A DNA stretch of 64,000 nucleotides, taken from assembly GCA_014762625.1 (NCBI GenBank), contig JABURQ010000058.1:1-64000 (forward strand), written 5' to 3'. Both the position numbers and the translations under genes were made by a program. The notes under the pieces are model-generated. The model had not been told where the DNA came from and made no database searches. It saw only the letters and a list, made by a program, of their open reading frames with translations. Of this stretch, positions 53,507 through 60,869 are shown piece after piece. The DNA comes from Planctomycetaceae bacterium. GTDB lineage: Bacteria > Planctomycetota > Planctomycetia > Planctomycetales > Planctomycetaceae. Positions within the stretch are counted from its first letter, which is position 1; each line of letters starts with the position of its first letter.

Positions 53507-54547
53507 TTAGAACTGAATAACGTTTGCTTCTTGACCGGCTGCGGTGAAGTTGTGGGCCCAACTCACACCGTCGACGTTCTCACTCACGAATTTGACAGAG
53601 CCATCAGCCATCAAAGCGTGAGCTCCCCCTACATGAGTCGATGAGAGTGGTCGATAGCCGACGTTTCCACCATTGACCGGATCGGTCCAACTGACCACGT
53701 CAACCTGGGGATCGTTAATGCGGTGCATCAAGACGAACTTGTTCGGGTTGGCGGTGTTGTTGGGGAGGCTACCGTCAACTCGAACTCCCGCGTTGACCTG
53801 CCCGCGTGCGGTCGATTCATACCATTCGTACGAGCGACGTCCGGTCTCATTGTTACCATACCCGGAAGGGTCGATTGTTCCCGGTGAATAGGCGCCTGGC
53901 CAACCACTCATACGCGAGAAGCTCTTTCCGCGATAAACCTCACCGACCATCACGGTGTTACTGGTTCCATCCTGAAAACTGGCCATCGTGGTTCCGGGAC
54001 GGGTGATCGCTCCCAGATCCTTGCCGCTGGTGGAGCCATGGCTGGCATCACCACGAGCACGAACCGCGGCACAGTAATTGGATCCAGAACGACTTCCAGA
54101 TTGTGCCGGAGTCGGGTCACTCGGACAAATGTAGGTCGGAATCACGGTCTGACGCATTTGGTTCCAGTTCGGCTGCGTCGGGTTATTCATGCAGCCGTTC
54201 AGAGGACTTCCTGCAAACCGAAACTGGTTGTAGAGCGGTGCCTGATCCATATAGGGCAGAATCATCACGCGCCAACTCCAACCTTGCCCACGAACCCACC
54301 CACTGCAATTTGGCATGGCAGGCCCCTGAAACACTCCCGTAGACGGAAAGCGAAAAAACGTGTCGTGATAGTTGTGTAGTGCCAACCCGTGTTGTTTCAG
54401 GTTGTTTTTGCAGGCCGAGCGACGGGCTGCTTCGCGCGCCTGCTGAACTGCCGGAAGCAGCAATGCCACCAGCACCGCGATGATCGCAATCACGACCAAT
54501 AATTCAATCAACGTGAACGCACGCCGACGTAAAGAAAAGTGTCTCAT
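53507..54547 (-). CDS. DUF1559 (H-X9-DG) pseudopilin-like protein
   Basis: 346 residues. Prepilin signal [20 protein letters not shown] (about 7-26) with Glu at +5, then [27 protein letters not shown]-terminal signature THVGGAHALMADGSVKFVSENVDG (H-X9-DG). ATG 54547 follows AAGGAG by nine bases. Almost identical leader to 15791-16903, but the central part differs, for example a YWCAAVRARGD-like region and a long NPNKFVLMHRINDPQ segment. Predicted cell-surface or pseudopilus component. An intrinsic terminator follows. Confidence 0.9.
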   Translation of the reverse strand: MRHFSLRRRAFTLIELLVVIAIIAVLVALLLPAVQQAREAARRSACKNNLKQHGLALHNYHDTFFRFPSTGVFQGPAMPNCSGWVRGQGWSWRVMILPYMDQAPLYNQFRFAGSPLNGCMNNPTQPNWNQMRQTVIPTYICPSDPTPAQSGSRSGSNYCAAVRARGDASHGSTSGKDLGAITRPGTTMASFQDGTSNTVMVGEVYRGKSFSRMSGWPGAYSPGTIDPSGYGNNETGRRSYEWYESTARGQVNAGVRVDGSLPNNTANPNKFVLMHRINDPQVDVVSWTDPVNGGNVGYRPLSSTHVGGAHALMADGSVKFVSENVDGVSWAHNFTAAGQEANVIQF

Positions 54548-54729
54548 CAAGCGAATCTCCTTTGTGTGTGAAAAAACAAAATGTTTAAAACTTGTGGCCC
54601 AACGTATGATTTTAGATTGATGTGAAGAAACCGTCAATTTCATCAAGAGTGTACGGCTGAATTAATAATGACGTTCTCCGAAGATCACACTTTTTGGAGG
54701 AGTTATGAGCGTTGAACAGCTGGCAGGGC

Positions 54730-56415
54730 TCAATGAAAAGAGAAACGAGTCTGTTGCAGTTCGTTCAGTTGTTCCAGAAATTCGGAGGAGCGACGATGCT
54801 GGTGGACTGACTTCAATCCCTCCAAAAGTTCACCCAGGATTTGAGCCATCGTCAGGTCGGCGAAGGCTTCACGACGAAACTCGGGGAGGTTCTGAAGAAT
54901 GCCGCTGATCTTTGTAACGCATTGCTGTTGATGAGCTTCGAGATCGGCACACTCCCGAAAAGGTTCCGTCTCGTAAACTTGTAGAGTGATCGACCAGGCT
55001 CCCAGATCATCTTCGGGAAGATAGCCGACAATCGCCTTCATGCCTTCGATTTCTGGAACGACGTCCAGGTTCCAGGTGCTCATGAGAATTTTTTGTTGTA
55101 TTGTCTGCGAAAACATTTTTGCCAGCTCAAAATGTCCTTCGAAGGTGTAGTGAACGTGCTCTAAAAAAAATCGATCACCCGGTCCGGCGGGGGAAGCAAT
55201 TTGTTTGAGATTTTCCGCAACATCCACAAACGCGACATTTGGGGATTCATTCTCGACCAGTTCTTTGAATACAGTGTGAAATCGGGTCGGAGCGCGAAAG
55301 CGGCATCCATCCAGGTCGCGAGCAAGCTCATACTTCTGTCGCGCCAAATCGAACTGTTCGGTCGCTTCGTAATATTGCGCCAATCGATATTGAAGCAGCG
55401 CGTGTTGCTCACAAATCTGAGAGGCCTGATCGAGGAGTGCTTTCGCCTCTGCATAGCTGCGCGATTCGAGATACGATTCGGCGACTCGCAACAGTTCATT
55501 CCATTCCTCTTCGCGAGATCGATTGCAATTCTCCGGCCAGAAAGCGCGCATGGGGCTGAGCCCACGCAGTTTGGAGGCCACGCTGCTCAGGACAACCGGC
55601 ACGTTCGCTGCCTGAGCGGTGGCGATTGCATGTTTCAGGTTGCGACGTAAATTGGATTCCGCTTTTTTTACGTAGGTACTTTGAAGCGGGATCTCGAATT
55701 CTTGCGGTAAAGCCGTCAGTAAATCCGCGTTGGTGTCTACCGATCTCTCGTTCGACGTAAAAACCTGGGCCAGCCGAAGCCTCCTCAAATCAAACACCGT
55801 TTCGGATAACGCCGAAGATCGCTCCTCGATTGTGGACGCCGAGCCGCCAGGGCCGTAAAACTCATTATGCCCGGAATGGATCACAATCAGATCGGGATCG
55901 CACGCCAGGCATTGTTCGGTCAGATCCGACACGACAAAACTATTCATCGAGGTCACGCCGGCATTGAGAACTTCAAAATCGATATCGGGATTTTGAAGTT
56001 CCAGTAGGAATTCTATTTGTCGGGGGAAAGCCAGTTCCGAAGCATACGGGAACCCGATGACGGTCGAACCTCCCAAACAGACGATCCGAAAGACCCCTTT
56101 CGGCTTCGGCATTTGGAACGGACGCGGTTCAGGTCCCGAGACGTCCATATTGTCGTAGTAGGCATAATCGATGCTGGGATTCAATCGATGCGTGAACGGA
56201 GGCAGAGGGGGCTTTAATTCCTGGACGAGTGTGAGATCCCGACCTACACCGAAAGCCCGCAACACGATTTCCGTAAACACCAGCATTACAAAAGGAGCAA
56301 CGACCACAATCGCCCGAAACAACCACAGTCGTTTACGCGAAATATGATGCCGCTTTTTGGAAGGAGCTTCGGACTTCGTTACATCGATGGGTGAGGGGAG
56401 TTTGGAGTCAGTCAT
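54730..56415 (-). CDS. Membrane-anchored SGNH/GDSL-type hydrolase with TPR-like helices
   Basis: 561 residues. A cytoplasmic N-terminus (about 1-30) and one membrane helix (about 33-52) precede an SGNH domain: CLGGSTVIGFPY near 112 (nucleophile Ser), VLNAGVTSMNSF near 150, VIHSGHNEFYG near 178 in place of GxND, and a catalytic EHVHYTFEGH near 430. Residues about 300-375 contain TPR-like helices (ALLDQASQICEQHALLQYRLAQYYEA). It is the last gene of a four-gene minus-strand cluster; its ATG overlaps the stop of the cytochrome gene by eight bases. Acyl or acetyl ester hydrolysis on a surface polymer is a reasonable inference. Confidence 0.83.
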   Translation of the reverse strand: MTDSKLPSPIDVTKSEAPSKKRHHISRKRLWLFRAIVVVAPFVMLVFTEIVLRAFGVGRDLTLVQELKPPLPPFTHRLNPSIDYAYYDNMDVSGPEPRPFQMPKPKGVFRIVCLGGSTVIGFPYASELAFPRQIEFLLELQNPDIDFEVLNAGVTSMNSFVVSDLTEQCLACDPDLIVIHSGHNEFYGPGGSASTIEERSSALSETVFDLRRLRLAQVFTSNERSVDTNADLLTALPQEFEIPLQSTYVKKAESNLRRNLKHAIATAQAANVPVVLSSVASKLRGLSPMRAFWPENCNRSREEEWNELLRVAESYLESRSYAEAKALLDQASQICEQHALLQYRLAQYYEATEQFDLARQKYELARDLDGCRFRAPTRFHTVFKELVENESPNVAFVDVAENLKQIASPAGPGDRFFLEHVHYTFEGHFELAKMFSQTIQQKILMSTWNLDVVPEIEGMKAIVGYLPEDDLGAWSITLQVYETEPFRECADLEAHQQQCVTKISGILQNLPEFRREAFADLTMAQILGELLEGLKSVHQHRRSSEFLEQLNELQQTRFSFH

Positions 56416-57664
56416 CGTCCTCTCCCCCGATCGATTTTGAGGGTTGGGGACGAGCCTCGGTAGGACTATCGTATTGGTCCCGACGGACGCGTATCCAATG
56501 GTCGTGAAACTGGAGTCCTTTCACGAGATCGATCGCCGGCATATGACATTCGATACAGTTACCGGCGGGTGATACCGGACAGTGAACCTGGTTCGCGTCT
56601 TGATGACACGATAGACACGTCTGAATTTGTTGTTCGTGCGAACGGGATTCAATACCTGTGTGAGAGTCGTGGCAGGTCGTGCAACTGAGGGCGCCATTCG
56701 ACTTCAGAAAACAGGGGCTCTGTAACAGCCCGACCGGCTGGAAACGAACCAGCGAATTCGGGTAGCGCTTGAGGCGATCGGGCTCAATGGAATCAGGATT
56801 CCGGTGGCACTCGCCGCACATTTTGATTTGAGCCTCAGCCGACCAGCGACTCTTCAAAAACAGATGGAGATCCTCGTCGCCACGCTCCGCAGCCGCAACG
56901 TGCAGACTTCCCGGACCGTGACACGCTTCGCATTGCACGTTGGCGTACAGGTTTTCCAGTTTTCGCCCCACGACATCCACAGTTGTCGTATGGCATCCGA
57001 TGCAACGATCCACGTTGGGTTGTCGAAATGTATGGCCGAAATAATCTCCCGGTTGAGTGGGGAAATCGTTTTCCTGTCCGGGGGTGATATCCCAGGTTTC
57101 GTCTTCGGCATACCACGTCAATCGGTGTTCAACATTGATCGTTTCCTGCTGTGCATCGAGCATCAACGTGATCAATGTCGTCGCATGTTTTCCCGATCCC
57201 AAAGCGTAGTCGAGGGGGAAAAGTTTTCCGCCGAACTTTTCGGGAATCGAGACCGTCACCCCTGCCTCGTCACATTGATAATGATAAGTGCCGTAGACTT
57301 CATCGAGCTCGATCTGTTTTCTGCACAGGCGCTGGGCAACCTCGGATTCTTTTGTGGTTGCGAAGGTGTTCGCATGCGGCGAATTCAAATGCGTCTCAAC
57401 GATGTCGGAGTGACACTCGGCACATTTCTGATGGCCGACGTACGTTGCCACCTGCTTCGAATTCTTTTTAGCTTTCGATTTCCTCTGAGACTGATCGTCT
57501 TCCTTTGTCTGGCAACCGAGAAAGGCTGCCGCAACAAAGCAAAACAGGATGATCGACAACAAAAATCGCAACAAATCTCTCCCAGGTGGAAATCTCGCGG
57601 CAAATACTCGCTTTTCAATCAGTTTGAAAAGTCGGACACCCAATTCTATCCCTGACGACATCAT
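56408..57664 (-). CDS. Heptahaem c-type cytochrome lipoprotein
   Basis: 418 residues. N-terminal hydrophobic segment ends in FLGCQTKED, a lipobox-like site. Seven CXXCH motifs: CAECH, CIGCH, CEACH, CGECH, CTTCH, CLSCH and CIECH. The order, the central LDYALGSGKHATTLI segment and the C-terminal CIECHMPAIDLVKGLQFHDH are shared with 14126-15268, so the genes are paralogues. The chosen ATG 57664 has GGA four bases upstream; a TTG three codons earlier is in frame. It overlaps the SGNH hydrolase gene downstream. Likely carries electrons at the outer face of a membrane. Confidence 0.88.
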   Translation of the reverse strand: MMSSGIELGVRLFKLIEKRVFAARFPPGRDLLRFLLSIILFCFVAAAFLGCQTKEDDQSQRKSKAKKNSKQVATYVGHQKCAECHSDIVETHLNSPHANTFATTKESEVAQRLCRKQIELDEVYGTYHYQCDEAGVTVSIPEKFGGKLFPLDYALGSGKHATTLITLMLDAQQETINVEHRLTWYAEDETWDITPGQENDFPTQPGDYFGHTFRQPNVDRCIGCHTTTVDVVGRKLENLYANVQCEACHGPGSLHVAAAERGDEDLHLFLKSRWSAEAQIKMCGECHRNPDSIEPDRLKRYPNSLVRFQPVGLLQSPCFLKSNGALSCTTCHDSHTGIESRSHEQQIQTCLSCHQDANQVHCPVSPAGNCIECHMPAIDLVKGLQFHDHWIRVRRDQYDSPTEARPQPSKSIGGEDDD

Positions 57665-57707
57665 ACTGTCCAATCGGGATGGGAGACGAGAAAGAGAGTC
57701 ATTCCGA

Positions 57708-58721
57708 CTAAGGAGCCTCCAGTAAATGAGATAATTCTCTGGTCAGTTGTTCCGCAAGATCCTGATCTCCTGAAAAGGCCGCCGCCCGCGCGTACATAGA
57801 TAGAAACTTGCGGTTGGTTCGTTCTTGCTGATAAAGAGGTTTCAGTTCTTCGCGTGCGAGTTCGTATTTTCCCTGTACCATCAGCAGTTCACAGTGGAGC
57901 AATCGAGCTTCCAGGAGTTCGGGATTTAACTTCAAAGCTCGATTCAGACTTTGTTCAGCCAGTTCCATCTCTCCCTGATCCTTGGCGAGCAACGCCTGTT
58001 CGAGCCAGAATTCGGGCCAGTTTCGTTTGTCTTCTGACATGGCCTCCAGAGTTTGCCCGGCTAGTTGCAGTTTTCCCGACTGGCGATAGGCCAGGGCCAG
58101 ATTGAGTTGAGCCAGACGGTCGTCAGGATGTCTTCGGAGAGATTCCCGCAGAGGCGATATCATTTCGGGGAATCGATTGAAGCCCGCAAGCAGCAACGCT
58201 TTGAGCAGATACGCATCAGATAGTTCCGGATTTTCTTGCAACGCCAGATCAACCTGCGTCAGGGCGGAGAGGTTCTTACCCAATCGATCGTAAATTCGCG
58301 CCAGATGAAAATGCAACTCGCCGTCTGCTTGTCCGCGTTCGACAAGTTGTTCGATGAGCTGCTGCGCCTCGGACAGTTGCCCCAGTTCATCGTAAAGTTG
58401 CGCCTTCAGTTTTTGCGCTTCGAACCAATCACTTGTGTTCTCAGGAATTCGGGAGAGTTCCGCCAGAGCCCTTCGGCGATCAAATTCACTCAGAAACTGA
58501 GCGTACTCCAGTCGAACAGATGCGTCTTCGGGATGAACTCTCAGATATTCATGGTAGAATTCTTGGGCTTCGTCACGATTTTCCGCTTGTTGCGCATCAC
58601 GTGCCTGTTGGAGCAGTGACTTTGATCCGGAACGCCAGAACAGGACGATGCCGGTCACCAGGACCACTGCCACAATCGTGAGGCGGATCAAATCCCGGAA
58701 TCCTTTGGAGGATGGTGTCAT
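57708..58721 (-). CDS. Membrane-anchored TPR protein
   Basis: 337 residues. One transmembrane helix (about 13-30) followed by at least six tetratricopeptide repeats (for example AEEFYHEYLRVHPEDASVRLEYAQ-like and GKLQLAGQTLEAMSEDKRN...AEQSLNRALKLNPELLEARL patterns), the usual protein-protein interaction scaffold. It starts four bases after the ASPIC/UnbV gene stop and precedes the cytochrome gene by 44 bp, so it is part of the cluster. Probably assembles or localises the other three exported proteins. Confidence 0.8.
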   Translation of the reverse strand: MTPSSKGFRDLIRLTIVAVVLVTGIVLFWRSGSKSLLQQARDAQQAENRDEAQEFYHEYLRVHPEDASVRLEYAQFLSEFDRRRALAELSRIPENTSDWFEAQKLKAQLYDELGQLSEAQQLIEQLVERGQADGELHFHLARIYDRLGKNLSALTQVDLALQENPELSDAYLLKALLLAGFNRFPEMISPLRESLRRHPDDRLAQLNLALAYRQSGKLQLAGQTLEAMSEDKRNWPEFWLEQALLAKDQGEMELAEQSLNRALKLNPELLEARLLHCELLMVQGKYELAREELKPLYQQERTNRKFLSMYARAAAFSGDQDLAEQLTRELSHLLEAP

Positions 58722-58725
58722 GTAC

Positions 58726-60408
58726 TCACCTCAGCGATTCCGAGGTGAGGGTCCACAACCGTTCCCGCCCCTCGACGATGACGAACGATCGATCGGTGGG
58801 AACTTTGGAAAACGTTTGGGTGCCGCCGGCGGGCCAGTCGATTTTCAAATCAACTGTATTGCGGTCTGCTGCAAATCCCAGTAGGTATTGGTTCTCATTG
58901 CACGACAGGTATCCCGAACTGCCGCAGAGACTCCATTGATTATCGCTGGTTTTTATGGTGGCTCCGAAAGCACTTCGATTGCTGGTGGTTCCTATTAACT
59001 TCAAGCGTAAAAAGTGCCCTCGCGGAGTCGAATCGTTCCGCAGCAGGGCGGCTGCTGAATTGAGATCCAGGACGGCGAGATCGGGGCGCCCATCACGGTT
59101 AAAATCGAGTCGAGCCGAACTTCTGCCCACTTTTGGGATATCAAACCATGATCCGCATTCTGTCGAGATGTCCTGAAAACGACCGCGAACATTTCGATAA
59201 AACTGGGGACGTTGCGCGAAAGGTTCCGGACGTCCTAACTCTTCCATCAGATCGTTGACGTGACCGTTGAGCACAAATAAATCTTTCCAGCCATCGAGAT
59301 CAGCGTCCAGGACCGTTACGCCGAATGCCAGTTTGGGTCGGCTGGGAGCCCCCAAACCAATCACATCGGTCGTATCTAAAAACAAGAGCGGTTGTTTTTG
59401 AGAGTAGAACGTGTTGGTCTCATTGAAATAATTCGCCACAAACAGATCGAGCCGGCCATCACGATTGAGATCCCCGGAGACAACTCCCATACCGGCTTCC
59501 CGTGCCCCCGACTGGTTGATGGCGGTGCCGGAAAGGAGTCCCATCTCGGAGAAACGAAATTCTCCTTGATTGATCCAGAGCTGGTTGGGGACTGCATCGT
59601 TGGCGACATAGAAATCAAGATCGCGATCGCCGTCAAAATCTCTCACGACAACACCCAAACCCTGTCGTGGAGGTTGGTCGAGAATTCCAGACTTCTTCGT
59701 CACGTCTTCGAATTTGCCATCACGTGTATTTCGATACAAGGCATCGTACGCAGGAGGTTGGTATCTCGGTTGGCAAGTGATGGGGACTTCATTCGTTCCG
59801 TGAGTCGCGGTGCAGACTCGATAATGTCCCGGTTCGATTTTCAGATAATGTGAGACGATCAGATCGAGTTGATGATCGCCGTCCAGATCGGCCCACGAAC
59901 AACTACTACCGAACCGATTATCGGAAAGGCCTGACGAGACGGCGATCTCCTGAAACGTGCCATCGCCTTGATTGAGATAGAGTCGATTCTCGCCGAACTC
60001 ATTAATGAACAGATCGGGAAAACCGTCATTGTTCGAATCCCCGATAGCCAGTCCCATCGCGTAATCGGATGGCGTGAATCCTGCCTGCGTCGTCACATCC
60101 TGAAACAGTTCTCCGCGAAGATTGCGATAGAGCCGATCGGGTTGGCGATTCCGATGTCGGAAGTTTTCCGCGTCCCAGGTTGCTCCCTGACCGCAAACGA
60201 CATCGGGCCAACCGTCCAGATCGTAATCCCAGGCACCGATGCCCGATCCCATCATCAAATGGGTATGCCGTTCTTTCGTCGGCGGGGAATGATGGACGAA
60301 ATTGAATGCGAGTTCCTCGGCGACGTCTTCAAAATGAATGTGGTCCTGCGCGTAGAGCTGGCCGGACAGGGGGCCGATCAAAAAAGAAAGCAGGAATACG
60401 CGAAACAT
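58726..60408 (-). CDS. Secreted FG-GAP beta-propeller with C-terminal ASPIC/UnbV domain
   Basis: 560 residues with a signal peptide (1-19, ending YAQD). Seven Asp-rich FG-GAP/VCBS motifs of the form DxDxDGxxD mark propeller blades: DYDLDGWPD, DSNNDGFPD, DLDGDHQLD, DFDGDRDLD, DLNRDGRLD, DADLDGWKD and DFNRDGRPD. The last 80 residues (GSSGYLSCNENQYLLGFA...VDLKIDWPAGG) match the ASPIC/UnbV domain. This is the CRTAC1-like architecture, extracellular and calcium-binding. ATG 60408 is chosen so the signal peptide is N-terminal. First gene of the four-gene cluster. Confidence 0.87.
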   Translation of the reverse strand: MFRVFLLSFLIGPLSGQLYAQDHIHFEDVAEELAFNFVHHSPPTKERHTHLMMGSGIGAWDYDLDGWPDVVCGQGATWDAENFRHRNRQPDRLYRNLRGELFQDVTTQAGFTPSDYAMGLAIGDSNNDGFPDLFINEFGENRLYLNQGDGTFQEIAVSSGLSDNRFGSSCSWADLDGDHQLDLIVSHYLKIEPGHYRVCTATHGTNEVPITCQPRYQPPAYDALYRNTRDGKFEDVTKKSGILDQPPRQGLGVVVRDFDGDRDLDFYVANDAVPNQLWINQGEFRFSEMGLLSGTAINQSGAREAGMGVVSGDLNRDGRLDLFVANYFNETNTFYSQKQPLLFLDTTDVIGLGAPSRPKLAFGVTVLDADLDGWKDLFVLNGHVNDLMEELGRPEPFAQRPQFYRNVRGRFQDISTECGSWFDIPKVGRSSARLDFNRDGRPDLAVLDLNSAAALLRNDSTPRGHFLRLKLIGTTSNRSAFGATIKTSDNQWSLCGSSGYLSCNENQYLLGFAADRNTVDLKIDWPAGGTQTFSKVPTDRSFVIVEGRERLWTLTSESLR

Positions 60409-60536
60409 TTTAAGTACGATTTGATAGAGCTGATTCAGGCAACTCGGTCTGGAAGAAATCCCTTGGTCACTATTGATGATATCCGAATCGACCGATGGAT
60501 TCACGAAGTTCTTAATCACCGGCTCAGGAGTCCACG

Positions 60537-60800
60537 ATGTCTGCAGATTTGTCACCCGAAGCTAAAAACGAAATCGCCGACGCCATTTTCAACCGCCAGA
60601 AAATCCACGCCATCAAGCTTTATCGCGAGGCGACCGGCCAAGGTCTCAAGGAAGCAAAGGACTTCATCGAAACACTCACTGAGGAGTTACAGGAAAAGTC
60701 GCCCGAGAAATTCACCGTGGGAACGGAAAAGGCCGGATGCGGTTCGGCGGTTTTCTTTCTCATCAGCGGGGGCGGAGTGTTATCATGGTGGTTCGTCTGA
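60537..60800 (+). CDS. Small protein with an L7/L12 C-terminal-like fold and a transmembrane tail
   Basis: 87 residues. Residues about 20-50 (FNRQKIHAIKLYREATGQGLKEAKDFIETL) closely resemble the ribosomal protein L7/L12 C-terminal domain pattern (IKLVREATGLGLKEAKDLV), but the N-terminal dimer domain is absent and a hydrophobic helix follows (about 68-86, CGSAVFFLISGGGVLSWWFV). GGAG is six bases upstream of the ATG. Such L7/L12-CTD proteins with a membrane tail occur in planctomycetes with unknown role. The genuine rplL is a different, longer gene. Plausibly recruits translation factors to a membrane; not shown. Confidence 0.72.
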   Translation: MSADLSPEAKNEIADAIFNRQKIHAIKLYREATGQGLKEAKDFIETLTEELQEKSPEKFTVGTEKAGCGSAVFFLISGGGVLSWWFV

Positions 60801-60816
60801 GAGTGAATGTTTCTCA

Positions 60817-60833
60817 GGCCGGTGGAACCGGCC
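60817..60833. repeat. Short palindrome GGCCGGT-N3-ACCGGCC
   Basis: A perfect 7-bp inverted repeat, GGCCGGT (60817-60823) and ACCGGCC (60827-60833), separated by GGA. No T-tract follows. Located in the 69-bp gap before the PVC-type haem protein. Similar GGCCGGT-rich palindromes are frequent between planctomycete genes, from memory. Confidence 0.4.
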
Positions 60834-60869
60834 CTACTCTAACTGAGTCCCCCCCGTCGATGAGTTGAT

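Noticed and set aside
54705..54908. Short plus-strand frame after a strong GGAGGAG sequence
   Set aside because: The spacing to ATG is only two bases, the frame overlaps the SGNH gene on the other strand and the product has no recognisable features.
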